Part shown: one piece after another, positions 34,801 to 42,598 of the stretch | How positions within the stretch are numbered: the first letter of the stretch is position 1 | How the letters are laid out: every line of letters begins with the position of its first letter | Source: Sphaerotilus hippei | GTDB lineage: Bacteria > Pseudomonadota > Gammaproteobacteria > Burkholderiales > Burkholderiaceae_C | Assembly: GCF_003201595.1 (NCBI RefSeq) | Contig: NZ_QJJS01000007.1 | Coordinates: forward strand, 148,827-212,826 | Direction of reading: 5' to 3' | Length of the DNA: 64,000 nt | The notes under the pieces: model-generated | The model's input: only the letters and a program-made list of their open reading frames with translations | Databases searched by the model: none | What the model was told of the DNA's origin: nothing | Translations under genes and position numbers: made by a program

Positions 34801-35676
34801 CTGGATCAGCCCCTCGGGCTTGGCCGCCGTGCTGCCGTACTGCACGCAGTTCGACTCCAGCCCGACGGTGCTGTCGCAGACCTTGATGCGCACGTAGAGC
34901 TCGTAGATGTCGCCCTGTCGCGCCAGCAGGCTGGAGAACAGCGACTGGTAGGAGTTGTGCCCCTGGTAGGGCTCGGCGCCCGAGGGCGGCGTCACGTCGG
35001 TGCTGATGTTGGCGTTGGTGCCGGTGACCCACATCTTCAGGCCGCCGGCCCAGACCCGGGTGGTCACGTTGGCCCAGTTGAAGGGGGTCGCCCCGCTGGT
35101 GCCCGAGGTCAGGGCCTTGTCCGGATAGTCCCACGCATGGCTGGCATAACCGGCGTGGTAGGTCTTGTCGATGATGGTCGACGACGTGGTGTCCACGCTG
35201 CGGTGTCCCCCGGTCATCGCCCACCGGAAGGCGTCGATGGTCTGCGTCGTCGCCCAGTTCAGGTAGTTGCCGCTCCAGCGTGACTGCGAGGCGTTGCTCA
35301 CGCAGGTGCGGGTGCTGGTGATCTCCTTGGGCTCGAAGTAGCTGGTCGAATAGTTGGGTGCGAAGCTCGTGCCGGTGTTGACGTGGTTGTAGCGGTAGCA
35401 CTTGGCCGGGTCGAAGTAGCCGTAGTAGATGCGGCTGACGTCGTAGGCGCTGGTCGACAGGTAGGCGGGGGTGCTGGCGGTCGGGTACTCGACCGACAGC
35501 GACAGCAGCAGGTTGCCCGGCACGCTGACGGTGGCGAACAGCGGCCGGTCGGCCAGCTCGGTGGTCTGGGCCGCGCAGGCCAGTGCCGCGGCCAGCGACA
35601 GCAGCAGGCCGCGTGACGCGGCCTGGCGCAGGCGCCGGCTGAGGCGGGTGGGCAGGGTCGGTGTGGGCTGCGTCAT
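31834..35676 (-). CDS. pilY1: PilY1-type type IV pilus adhesin
   Basis: A 1280-residue exported protein with a signal peptide (cleavage likely after ALACA at about residue 36). The C-terminal half is the PilY1 beta-propeller: VVVYAGSNDGMMHAFDGR near residue 820, VYDVDFN followed by WRSMLIGGLGKGGKGYYAIDV, and ALYAGDMRGNLWRYDLTG. In PilY1 proteins a calcium loop precedes YAGD; here that stretch is DITDYTATALYAGD, which lacks most of the acidic ligands. I see no von Willebrand A motif in the N-terminal half, which is Ser/Thr-rich. PilY1 promotes pilus assembly, adhesion and surface sensing. ATG 35676 follows pilX by 19 bases. Confidence 0.9.
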   Translation of the reverse strand: MTQPTPTLPTRLSRRLRQAASRGLLLSLAAALACAAQTTELADRPLFATVSVPGNLLLSLSVEYPTASTPAYLSTSAYDVSRIYYGYFDPAKCYRYNHVNTGTSFAPNYSTSYFEPKEITSTRTCVSNASQSRWSGNYLNWATTQTIDAFRWAMTGGHRSVDTTSSTIIDKTYHAGYASHAWDYPDKALTSGTSGATPFNWANVTTRVWAGGLKMWVTGTNANISTDVTPPSGAEPYQGHNSYQSLFSSLLARQGDIYELYVRIKVCDSTVGLESNCVQYGSTAAKPEGLIQKYASKLRYSAFGYLTDDSNLRDGGVMRARMKYVGPTQPVPGSSAITNSATEWNATTGILVGNPDSADVTSTNSAAVSQSGYNPGISRSGVINYLNQFGLATYQLKSLDPVSELYYAGLRYFSNLGNVPEYSSLAGAGNLATMQRWVDGFPVIQTWDDPIVYSCQKNFVLGIGDVNSWQDANLPGSTIRTSEPTTPSAVSTDSSVNVKTATDMVGQLEGISDLGSYSSGRYNSFFIAGLAYDAHTRDLRSDLTGKQTVSTYWVDVLEGQYYQPKNQYWLAAKYGGFEVPSSFEPYATTNGSSTLSLSSWYNSSDLVGTDRRPDNYFTGAQADTMLNGLTSAFEKIVGETERATTTAFSSTSPNETSTGSTSYQTSYDPATWSANLQAVSTSYSTTGTITATPLWEASAVLDAMATSDRKIVTHNGTTALEFTHAAMTTSASTQLATFGAVTGATSQSTANFLNYLRGDRSQERANGGPYRSRASRLGDIVNSKLTAVGAPDASYYDNTNPGYSAFKRARASRQVVVYAGSNDGMMHAFDGRASGSNAGKELFAFIPSYVYGSSTTAPTTGLAALGNPNYTHRYYVDATPQVYDVDFNRSGTATAASTSDWRSMLIGGLGKGGKGYYAIDVSNPTDWTTQTAMVSKVKWQFTDSDMGYSYGDARVVKTAKYGWVAVLTSGYGNGTGRGYIYFVNPSTGALLEKVVTPTGYGSSTAPLDLAHVNAFIPDITDYTATALYAGDMRGNLWRYDLTGTTGDYPQPIRLATLANASGSAQPVTTPPRIMVDPTTGKRYVMVGTGRLLADSDIKSTQAQSFYAIIDGDVDNFYTTSTLPTGASFPVTRSQLSANTDLLTGIGSSPSGPMGWYLDLAVNTTSGIAERINVAPTVNNGVVGVAVNLPNGDVCTPTGSSYIFAVSFATGRSVLTNSTGTLIATTSSASGIVTDLAFKSSGGKVRLVGGRSDGTVTSLPGTYSSSDGVRRLNWREVPTLN

Positions 35677-35695
35677 GGTGTCTCTGGGGCCGGAT

Positions 35696-36283
35696 TCAGC
35701 GCGCGATCGTCGCCTGGAAGAACGCCTGGGTGTTGCGCGGACCGGTGGCGCGCACGGTGATGCGGTAGACCGCGCGGCCCTCGGCATTGACCTTGCGGTA
35801 GATCGCGTCGGCCGAGTTGTCCGTGGTGCTGTAGGCCAGCACGCAGCTGCGGGTGCTGTAGTCCCCGGCGCTGGCGCACTGGCGATCGACCACGTAGCGC
35901 AGCGTCACGCCGGTGTCGCTGTCGGTGAGGTCGGCGCCGGTCAGGCCGGCGGCGGTGAAGGCGGCGTCGCTGGTCAGCACGGTCGGGATGCCCTGCGCAT
36001 TGCTGGCCTGCAGGCTGGCGTAGTAGTTGGCGCTGGCCAGATCGGCCTCGCGGGCCGCTTCGGTCGCCAGCGCGCCCGAGGTCATGGCGGTGCTGACCAC
36101 GCCCACCGCCCTCTGGGCCTGGTGCACCAGATCCCGGCGGTAGGCGATGTTGCCCACCTGCAGCAGCGAGTTGTCCATCGCGCGGATCAGCGCGGCGCCC
36201 GCCAGCAGCATCGCGGCCAGCGCGATCAGGGTCAGGATCAGGGCGGAGCCCCGCTGGTGCTGGAGCCGGTGCCGCGGCGTCAT
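35696..36283 (-). CDS. pilX: type IV pilus minor pilin PilX
   Basis: A 195-residue protein with a short basic leader (HRLQHQRG) and a hydrophobic helix SALILTLIALAAMLLAGAAL, typical of PilX, which lacks the strict glutamate at position 5 of major pilins. The rest is a small globular domain with two cysteines that may pair (CASAGDYSTRSC). PilX works with PilV, PilW and PilE in the priming complex at the pilus tip that carries PilY1. Its ATG overlaps the pilW stop by four bases. Confidence 0.82.
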   Translation of the reverse strand: MTPRHRLQHQRGSALILTLIALAAMLLAGAALIRAMDNSLLQVGNIAYRRDLVHQAQRAVGVVSTAMTSGALATEAAREADLASANYYASLQASNAQGIPTVLTSDAAFTAAGLTGADLTDSDTGVTLRYVVDRQCASAGDYSTRSCVLAYSTTDNSADAIYRKVNAEGRAVYRITVRATGPRNTQAFFQATIAR

Positions 36284-37485
36284 GGTGTGCTCCAGTTCGG
36301 CAGGATGGTGTTGACGAGCGGGATCGTCAGGTCCACGGTCTGGTAGCGGTACTGCTGCTCGGTGCTGCTCAGCGTGCGGGTGTGGGTCAGCGTGCTGCCC
36401 AGGTCGGAGAACAGCGTCAGCGAGGCCGGGGCCACCGCCGCGGCCTCCTTGCTGCTGGCCCGCAGGATCAGCCCGACCCGCAGCGCGACGATGCGCTGCA
36501 GGTTGGCGCTGGCCGCCGCCGAGCCGTCGCTCAGCGAGGCGATCGCGTAGGTGCCGGTGGGCGCCTGCCAGCTGTCGACCCGGCCGTCCCCGCTGGTGTC
36601 CACGCCGTAGAGCGCCTGCAGCTCGAAGACGCCGTCGGCGACGGCCTGCGCCGTCGTGCCCGAGCCTTGCAGCAGGTCGTAGCTGAACAGCGTGTTGTCG
36701 TTGCCCACGCCGATCAGCAGCACGCTGGGCGGGTTGTCGCTCGCGTTGCCCAGGCTGAAGATGGCCGCTTCGGTCGAGTAGTCGGTCAGCGCGCGCGAGT
36801 TGATCGTGCTGGCGTGGAAGGTGCCGGCCAGCGCGACGTTGCCGTCGTCGCCCGTGGCGTAGGTGCTGCTGACCTGCGTCAGCGTGCAGGGCAGGGTGGC
36901 GCCGGTGTTGCTGGTCTGGCGATCGGCCAGCAGCAGCAGGTCGTTGGCCCGCAGGCCCACGCCGCTGGTCAGCGACAGCGTGGTGCTGGTGGTGATGGCG
37001 CTCAGGTTGATCGGCATCTCCGAGCGGCCGCCGGTGCCGGCCGTGACGATCAGCACGTCGGAGGCCTGGCCGGACACGCCCGGGGTCGTCTGTCCCGAGG
37101 CGATCAGCACCGGCGCGAGCCGGAACACCCCGGCGGTGCCCGGGTTCACGCTGGCGAAGGGTGCCGGCAGCGTGCCGGTCACCGGCAGGATCTGCGTGCT
37201 CGACCGGGACACGTGCAGCGCGCAGCCCAGCGCGAAGCTGCCCTGCATGAAGCCCGAGCCGGCGCTGCGCACCCAGCGGTCGAGCAGCATCTGCGTGTAG
37301 GCGCTCAGCTGGGTGGTGTCGCCACTGGCCATCGTGCGGCGGCGGCTGGCATCGGCCAGGCCCAGCACGCTGATCACGGCGGCACTGATGATCAGACCGA
37401 TCAGCAGGCCCACCATCAGCTCGATCAGGGTCATGCCCCGGGAGGCCGTGCGCGGGGGCCGCAGGCGGGTGGGTCCGGTGTTCAC
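36280..37485 (-). CDS. pilW: type IV pilus minor pilin PilW
   Basis: A 401-residue prepilin-like protein. The leader ends TASRG, and the mature part begins MTLIELMVGLLIGLIISAAV with the glutamate at position 5 needed for prepilin peptidase and assembly. The large globular domain matches the PilW family length. The start is GTG at 37485, overlapping the pilV stop as GTGA; the internal ATG at the cleavage site would leave no leader. It is the largest of the four minor pilins and is translationally coupled to both neighbours. Confidence 0.85.
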   Translation of the reverse strand: MNTGPTRLRPPRTASRGMTLIELMVGLLIGLIISAAVISVLGLADASRRRTMASGDTTQLSAYTQMLLDRWVRSAGSGFMQGSFALGCALHVSRSSTQILPVTGTLPAPFASVNPGTAGVFRLAPVLIASGQTTPGVSGQASDVLIVTAGTGGRSEMPINLSAITTSTTLSLTSGVGLRANDLLLLADRQTSNTGATLPCTLTQVSSTYATGDDGNVALAGTFHASTINSRALTDYSTEAAIFSLGNASDNPPSVLLIGVGNDNTLFSYDLLQGSGTTAQAVADGVFELQALYGVDTSGDGRVDSWQAPTGTYAIASLSDGSAAASANLQRIVALRVGLILRASSKEAAAVAPASLTLFSDLGSTLTHTRTLSSTEQQYRYQTVDLTIPLVNTILPNWSTP

Positions 37486-37907
37486 AGCGCGACCTTGGTG
37501 ATGTAGCGGAAACTGCCCTCGTTGCTCGGGCGGGCGGGCGGGCGCCAGGTGATGGTGATGCTCACCACGCCGTTGGCGTCGGGGGTGCCCACCGTCGCGG
37601 TCGCGTTGGGCAGGCCGGAGGCCGTGGGGGTCTGCACGCGGGTGGTCCAGGCCGTGATGGTGGCCGCCGGCAGCGAGGTGGTGCGCGCGGTCCACATCTG
37701 GCTGCTCAGCTCGGAGGCCAGCAGCGCGGCGCGGTTGCGGTCCTCGCCATCGACCGCGTACTGGATGGCCCGGGCGTGCAGCGCGGCCATGCCCAGCACG
37801 CCGATGGACAGCAGCAGGAAGGCGATCAGCGCCTCGATCAGCGAGACGCCCCGCTGGTGGCGGCGCGCGCCGGCCGGCCGGCGTGATGGCGGGGGAGCCA
37901 GGGTCAT
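37482..37907 (-). CDS. pilV: type IV pilus minor pilin PilV
   Basis: A 141-residue prepilin with leader ending ARRHQRG and mature start VSLIEALIAFLLLSIGVLGMAAL, a textbook PilV N-terminal helix with glutamate at position 5. The globular part is short. It is part of the tip priming complex with PilW and PilX. Its stop overlaps the GTG of pilW by four bases, and 12 bases separate it from the end of the fimT gene. Confidence 0.88.
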   Translation of the reverse strand: MTLAPPPSRRPAGARRHQRGVSLIEALIAFLLLSIGVLGMAALHARAIQYAVDGEDRNRAALLASELSSQMWTARTTSLPAATITAWTTRVQTPTASGLPNATATVGTPDANGVVSITITWRPPARPSNEGSFRYITKVAL

Positions 37908-37919
37908 TCCCGTTTTCCT

Positions 37920-38495
37920 TCAGCAGCCGTCCGGGACGGTGCTCGACAGGGTCTTGTCCCGGTTGCACAGACGCACCTGGCCGCCGGTGGTGATGGTGAT
38001 GCGCAGCCTCAGCGTGCCGCCGGTGGCGGTCACGTCGTAGGTCTGGGCGGCGGCGCTGCAGTTGCTGCCCAGCCCGGTGCTGGTGTTGCTCACCTGGCGG
38101 CCGATGCTGTTGAAGCAGACCACGGCCGGCCCGGTCAGGCTGGCCCGCGATCCGGTCGAGATCGTGCTGCCCTGGACGAAGGCCGTGGCGTCGCTGACGG
38201 TCTCGCCGGTGAGCAGGGGCAGGGTCTGCACGTACCAGTTCGGGCCGTTGGCCACCGGCGTGGCCGACACCGCCGGGGCGGCGCTGGTCAGCACGAAGGC
38301 GGCCTGCCGGCCCCGCTGCATCGCGACCGACTGCGCCAGCCGGATGCCGTTGATCAGCTGCTCGGCCATGTTGCGCACGCGCGCGTTGGCCATCCAGGCG
38401 GTCATCTGCGGCGCCGCGGCCACCAGGATCAGCGCGGCCACCGACAGCGTCACCAGCAGCTCGATCAGCGAGAAGCCGCGGGTCCGGCTCAGCAT
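37920..38495 (-). CDS. fimT: FimT/GspH-type minor pilin
   Basis: A 191-residue pseudopilin with a very short leader (MLSRTRG) and mature start FSLIELLVTLSVAALILVAAA. The GspH/FimT domain follows, with the family pattern NGIRLAQSVAMQRG and two pairs of cysteines. FimT contributes to pilus assembly and, in several species, to DNA binding during uptake. Its ATG lies inside the last codons of pilE (seven-base overlap), so the two are coupled. Confidence 0.87.
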   Translation of the reverse strand: MLSRTRGFSLIELLVTLSVAALILVAAAPQMTAWMANARVRNMAEQLINGIRLAQSVAMQRGRQAAFVLTSAAPAVSATPVANGPNWYVQTLPLLTGETVSDATAFVQGSTISTGSRASLTGPAVVCFNSIGRQVSNTSTGLGSNCSAAAQTYDVTATGGTLRLRITITTGGQVRLCNRDKTLSSTVPDGC

Positions 38496-38965
38496 GTGTC
38501 CCCCTTGCGGAACAGCCAGCAGGCCGCGCCGCCCGTGGGCAGGGCCGGCCAGCCGGTCGGCACGGCGGTCGTGCGCTGGCGGGCGTTCTGGTCGATCGAA
38601 TAGACCAGGCCGCTGGTCGCGCCGCTGCCGGTGGCGGTGATGGTGTAGGCCGAGGCGGTCGGCGTGGCGCAGACCACCGCGAAGGAGCCGACCGTCCGGC
38701 TGGTCGTGCAGGGGCCGCCGACATAGGTCCGCTGGCCCAGGATGTACTGCTCCATGCGGTGGCGCCCGTCCGACAGCGCCGCCGTGGCATCGGCCGCATG
38801 GGCCCGCACGACCTGCTCGCGGTAGGTCGCGTTGGCCACCACCGCCAGGATCGCGACGATCACCACGGCGATCATCAGCTCCAGCAGGGTGAAGCCGCCC
38901 TGGGCGCTGCGCACGGTGGACGCCGTGGCCGGCGTCCGGGGAAAGAAGGGAGCGGTGCACGCCAT
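38489..38965 (-). CDS. pilE: PilE-type minor pilin
   Basis: A 158-residue prepilin with a leader of about 25 residues ending AQGG and mature start FTLLELMIAVVIVAILAVVANATYREQV, with glutamate 5. The tail has a cysteine pair (PCTTS...VVCAT) and a C-terminal cysteine. It matches the PilE minor pilin of the fimT-pilV-pilW-pilX-pilY1 clusters and not the major pilin. It is the first gene of the operon here. The start is uncertain: ATG 38965 is chosen, and no ribosome-binding site is visible at it or at the TTG 36 bases upstream. Confidence 0.83.
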   Translation of the reverse strand: MACTAPFFPRTPATASTVRSAQGGFTLLELMIAVVIVAILAVVANATYREQVVRAHAADATAALSDGRHRMEQYILGQRTYVGGPCTTSRTVGSFAVVCATPTASAYTITATGSGATSGLVYSIDQNARQRTTAVPTGWPALPTGGAACWLFRKGDTC

Positions 38966-39030
38966 GACCACGCGACTATTCACCAGTTGTTCCCGGATCA
39001 AACACCCGAGATGTGACGAGATTTCAGCCC

Positions 39031-39059
39031 TGGTTACATGATTTTACGACCGCGGTCAA
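39031..39059 (-). promoter_or_regulatory. candidate promoter of the minor-pilin operon
   Basis: On the minus strand TTGACC (39054-39059) is followed after 17 bases by TAACCA (39031-39036). A perfect 10-bp palindrome GACCGCGGTC (39048-39057) overlaps the -35 box and could be an operator. The -10 box is poor, so confidence is low. Confidence 0.3.
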
Positions 39060-39167
39060 CCCTGGCTCCTGTTCGTCGAGACTAACACGCACCGATGCCG
39101 TTCTTTCAATGCTGGGGGTGGTAACAGCATCGTTAAGATTCTGACCATACCCTGAATGGAGGATCCC

Positions 39168-39851
39168 ATGCCCGATCTCACCACCGCGCCCGCCGGGGCC
39201 TGGCCACCGTCCGGCGTGGCCTGTTGCGGGCGCTGGCGTGCCGGCGCCCGGCGCGGCGTGGCGGTGCTCGTGCTGCTGGCCGCTCCGGCCTGGGCCCAGT
39301 ACAAGATCGTCGGGCCGGATGGCCGCGTGACCTACACCGACATGCCACCGGCCGGTGCGCTCGACACGGCCCCGCGCGCCGCCCGGGCGGCCTCCGCCGC
39401 GGCGCCCGCGTCGACGCTGCCCTACGAGCTCAGGCAGGTCGTGGCCCGCTACCCGGTGCGCCTCTACAGCACGCCGTCCTGCGGGCCCTGCGACCAGGCC
39501 CGCCAGAGCCTGCAGCAGCGTGGCATCCCGTTCACCGAGTCGACCGTCACCACCGATGCCGACCGCGCCGTGCTGCAGCGCCAGGAAGGCGTGGCCGAGC
39601 TGCCCGTGCTGCGGGTGGGCTCGCAGCGCCTCGTCGGCTGGCAGGAGCGTGAATGGGGGCTGACGCTCGACGCGGCCGGTTATCCGTCCACCAGCCGCCT
39701 GCCCGCGTCCTATGCGATGCCCGCGGCGCAGTCGCTGGCCCCGGCCGTGCCGGCCGCTGCGGCCGAGCCCGGGCGCGAGGCGGTCCGCCGCGACACCACG
39801 GTCAGCGTGCCGGTCGAGCCGGCGGCGTCCGGGCCGCGCATCCGCTTCTGA
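39168..39851 (+). CDS. exported DUF4124/glutaredoxin-domain protein
   Basis: A 227-residue protein with an N-terminal signal peptide (cleavage likely after APAWA at about residue 43), then a short DUF4124 segment (YKIVGPDGRVTYTDMPP), and a glutaredoxin fold at about 94-165: VRLYSTPSCGPCDQARQSL with a CGPC redox pair, then VAELPVLRVGSQRLVGW with the cis-proline. The tail is Pro/Ala-rich. It probably acts on disulfides in the periplasm; CGPC is the thioredoxin-type pair. GGAGGA at 39158-39163 fixes the ATG at 39168. It is divergent from the minor-pilin operon, whose products contain cysteine pairs. Confidence 0.78.
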   Translation: MPDLTTAPAGAWPPSGVACCGRWRAGARRGVAVLVLLAAPAWAQYKIVGPDGRVTYTDMPPAGALDTAPRAARAASAAAPASTLPYELRQVVARYPVRLYSTPSCGPCDQARQSLQQRGIPFTESTVTTDADRAVLQRQEGVAELPVLRVGSQRLVGWQEREWGLTLDAAGYPSTSRLPASYAMPAAQSLAPAVPAAAAEPGREAVRRDTTVSVPVEPAASGPRIRF

Positions 39852-39854
39852 ATG

Positions 39855-39882
39855 AAAAACGCCAGTCCGGGGACTGGCGTTC
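39855..39882 (-). terminator. Rho-independent terminator after the phoX-type gene
   Basis: An 11-bp perfect stem (AACGCCAGTCC with GGACTGGCGTT) is followed on the minus strand by a run of five T. It lies between the convergent stops of the glutaredoxin-like gene and the phosphatase gene and mainly serves the latter. Confidence 0.8.
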
Positions 39883-39925
39883 GGGTGGGCTCATCGCCGC
39901 CCCGCGAGGGGCGGCGTGACACGCG

Positions 39926-42133
39926 TCAGCTGCCGATGCGGCCGCCGTCGTTCTTCGTGATCACGACCGTGGCCGAGCGCGGACGGGCCGTGCCGCCATC
40001 GGGCCAGTGGCTGCCGTAGGCCGACGGCGTCGCCAGCGTCGCGGCCGTGGTGTCTTCACCCGGGTGCTGGATGTTGATGAAGATCGCCTTGCCGTCCGGC
40101 GTCTCGCAGATGCCGGTGACCTCGGCCTGCGCCGGGCCGACCAGGAAACGCTTGAGCGTGGTCGCCGTGGGCTTCTTGCCCATGTAGGTGTCCACGGCCA
40201 GCGTGACGGTGTCGCGCGTGTTGTTGACCGTCACCTTGCCCCCGTCGCCACGCGTGCCCGCCACCGCGGCCAGCAGCATGCAGTTGGTCACGTCGGTGTA
40301 GGCGCCGTCGTCGGTCTCGATCCAGGCCAGGCCGGTGCTGTTGGCAAAGCGCATGCCGTCCGGGCTGGAGAAGTCCTGGTCGGCGGTCAGGCCCGACAGG
40401 TTGATGGCTTCCGCCGCGGTCGACTCGGCACCGAACAGGTAGACGTCCCAGCTGAACGCCGTGGCCGCCGGGTCACGGCCGGTTTCCGAGATGCGGATGA
40501 TGTGGCCGTTGACGTTGCCCTTCTGCGCCGTGGCCGTGCCCTTGGTGTCGTTGTAGGCACGCGGGTTGGCGGCGTCGACCAGCGGATACGCCGTGCCGGT
40601 CAGCACGCGGTTCGTGTTGTTCGTCAGCGTGAAGTAGATGTCGTCGGTGGCCGGGTTGACGGTGCTCCACTCCGGACGGTCCATCTTCGTCGCGCCCACC
40701 GCGTCGGCGGCCAGGCGGGCGTTGATCAGCACGTCGGCCTGGTTGGCGAAGGTGTAGGTGGCGTAGCCGGCGATGGCGGCCACGCCGATGTCCAGCAGCA
40801 GCCACTGGCCGGTGCCGTCGGCGTTGAACTTGGCGACGTAGAGCTTGCCCGAGTCCAGGTACTTGTCGCCGGTGGCGATGCGGTCGGCCGGGGTGGCGTC
40901 GGCGGCGGCCCAGTTCGCGGTGGAGACGAACTTGTAGATGTACTCGCCGCGCGAGTCGTCACCCATGTAGAAGGCCAGCGGCTTGCCGGCCACCGGGGTC
41001 AGGTAGGCGGCGGCTTCGTGGGCGAAACGGCCCATCGACGTGCGCTTCCTGATCGCGGCCGACCTGTTGTACGGGTCGATCTCGACGTTCCAGCCGAAGT
41101 TGTTGGTGATGTTGCGGTAGTCGTCGGTGCCGTCGGTCGACGTGCCGATCTGGCTGGCGTTCCAGCGTGCGTACAGGTCGGCGCTGCCGCCGGTCTCCCA
41201 GCCGTAGCGGCTGGCGGCGCCGGCGGCCAGGCCGTAGCGCTTGAGCGAGACCACGCTGCGCGCGGTGCTGCCGCCGCGGGTGGTGTCGTCGGTCGACGAG
41301 CGGGTGAAGTAGCCGATCCAGTTCTCTTCGCAGGTGATCAGCGTGCCCCAGGGCGTCGTGCCGGTGCCGCAGTTGTTCTGCGTGCCGCGCGTGGTCGAGC
41401 CGTCGATGGAGTACTTCGTCTTCATCAGCGCGTCCCCGGCGGCCGCGCCGGACAGCACCATCGTCGTCGCGGCGGTGATGCGGCGGTTGAAGCTCGAGTC
41501 CTGCACGTAGCTGATGACTCCGCCGCTGCGCTTGACCTCGACGATCGACAGGCCGTGCACCGCCACTTCCTTGTCCACCTCGGCGGCCGGGCGCGGGTTG
41601 GCGGTCGGGCCGTTGGCGTGCAGGAACAGGTTGTTCTGGTACTCGTGGTTCATGCCCAGCAGGCCGCGCTCGCTGTTGGAGGCGTCCGGTCCGGTGCCGG
41701 CGGCGTTCAGGCCGAAGTACTCGATGCCGTCGTGGCAGTCGCCCGAGCGCTTGTCGAAGTCGCCGTCGGTGCCGTCGTTCTTCGCCGCGGCGATGCCCGA
41801 GGCGATCGGGTCACCGGTGCGGTAGAGCACGGTGGCGGTGTAGCCGGCGGGCACGGTGATGGTGTCGGCCAGGGTCTTGGCCACGGCGGTGAAGCCCAGG
41901 CTGGTGATCGCGCCGGTGCTGCCCGCGGCCGGCGTGTCGTCGTCGCCGCCACCACAGGCGCTCAGGCTCAGGCTGCCCATCACGGCGGTGGCGGCCGTGC
42001 CCACGCTGCCACGCAGCACGCCGCGGCGGCTCAGGCGCGCATTCAGCACCGACTCGAACGTCGGGTTGTCGCTGGTGTTGCTGTGGTCTTCTTCGCGGAA
42101 AGCCAGGAGGCTCTGGTCGACGGGCTTGTTCAT
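39926..42133 (-). CDS. PhoX-family phosphatase (DUF839)
   Basis: A 735-residue exported protein of the PhoX family, calcium/iron-dependent alkaline phosphatases that release phosphate from organic esters. The N-terminus has a twin-arginine motif (LSRRGVLRGS, residues about 34-43) then a hydrophobic stretch ending LSLSACGGGDD, which also reads as a lipobox. Family landmarks are CHDGIEYFGL, GLLGMNHEY, TPWGTLITCEENWIGYF, GWNVEIDPYN, GRFAHEAA and SSPDGMRFANSTGLAWIETDD. ATG 42133 is clear. It is not named phoX because many DUF839 proteins have not been shown to be phosphatases. A terminator follows. Confidence 0.87.
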   Translation of the reverse strand: MNKPVDQSLLAFREEDHSNTSDNPTFESVLNARLSRRGVLRGSVGTAATAVMGSLSLSACGGGDDDTPAAGSTGAITSLGFTAVAKTLADTITVPAGYTATVLYRTGDPIASGIAAAKNDGTDGDFDKRSGDCHDGIEYFGLNAAGTGPDASNSERGLLGMNHEYQNNLFLHANGPTANPRPAAEVDKEVAVHGLSIVEVKRSGGVISYVQDSSFNRRITAATTMVLSGAAAGDALMKTKYSIDGSTTRGTQNNCGTGTTPWGTLITCEENWIGYFTRSSTDDTTRGGSTARSVVSLKRYGLAAGAASRYGWETGGSADLYARWNASQIGTSTDGTDDYRNITNNFGWNVEIDPYNRSAAIRKRTSMGRFAHEAAAYLTPVAGKPLAFYMGDDSRGEYIYKFVSTANWAAADATPADRIATGDKYLDSGKLYVAKFNADGTGQWLLLDIGVAAIAGYATYTFANQADVLINARLAADAVGATKMDRPEWSTVNPATDDIYFTLTNNTNRVLTGTAYPLVDAANPRAYNDTKGTATAQKGNVNGHIIRISETGRDPAATAFSWDVYLFGAESTAAEAINLSGLTADQDFSSPDGMRFANSTGLAWIETDDGAYTDVTNCMLLAAVAGTRGDGGKVTVNNTRDTVTLAVDTYMGKKPTATTLKRFLVGPAQAEVTGICETPDGKAIFINIQHPGEDTTAATLATPSAYGSHWPDGGTARPRSATVVITKNDGGRIGS

Positions 42134-42349
42134 GGAGGGTGCGATCCGGTTGGGGGAAGAACGCACGGATGCTCGTTGCTGATCGTGAAGCGCCCGTGAA
42201 CAAATGAAGTCCGTTCCGTGACACGGTGCAGTACCACTGCGGTCCGGCCGGTGCCCGGGCGTGATGGGGCACACTGCCGGCGGCGCGCGCCACGGCGGCG
42301 CGGCCCGTCGGTCCGGCACGATGCCGGGCGTGCTCCATGGAAGCTCCGG

Positions 42350-42568
42350 ATGAACGTGTCCACCCTGATCGGTCGAGGCCTGGTGGCCTGTGGTGCAGCC
42401 TGCCTGCTGTCGTCGTGCGCGGTGGTGGCCGTCGGCGCCACCGTGGTCGGCGCGGCCGTGAGCGTGACCACCACCGTGGTGAGCACCGGCGTGAAGGCGA
42501 CCACCGCCGTGGTCGGGGCGGCGGTCGATGCCGTCTCCGGCGACGAGGCGGCCTCGGCGCCGCGCTGA
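42350..42568 (+). CDS. small lipoprotein
   Basis: A 72-residue protein with a lipoprotein signal peptide: helix GRGLVACGAACLLSSC, lipobox LSSC at about residues 20-23. The mature part is rich in Ala, Val and Thr and strongly hydrophobic (VVAVGATVVGAAVSVTTTVV), similar to short NF033894-like or glycine-zipper lipoproteins found in Burkholderiales. The role is unknown. It is divergent from the PhoX-type gene and convergent with uvrD, with 30 bases between the stops. Confidence 0.65.
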   Translation: MNVSTLIGRGLVACGAACLLSSCAVVAVGATVVGAAVSVTTTVVSTGVKATTAVVGAAVDAVSGDEAASAPR

Positions 42569-42598
42569 GCCTTCAGGCGCGGCGGGGGCCGCTGGCGT

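Noticed and set aside
42221..42241. Small GCAGT-ACC-ACTGC hairpin upstream of the PhoX-type gene
   Set aside because: Only five base pairs, no T-run and no link to a start site; not strong enough to list as a regulatory element.
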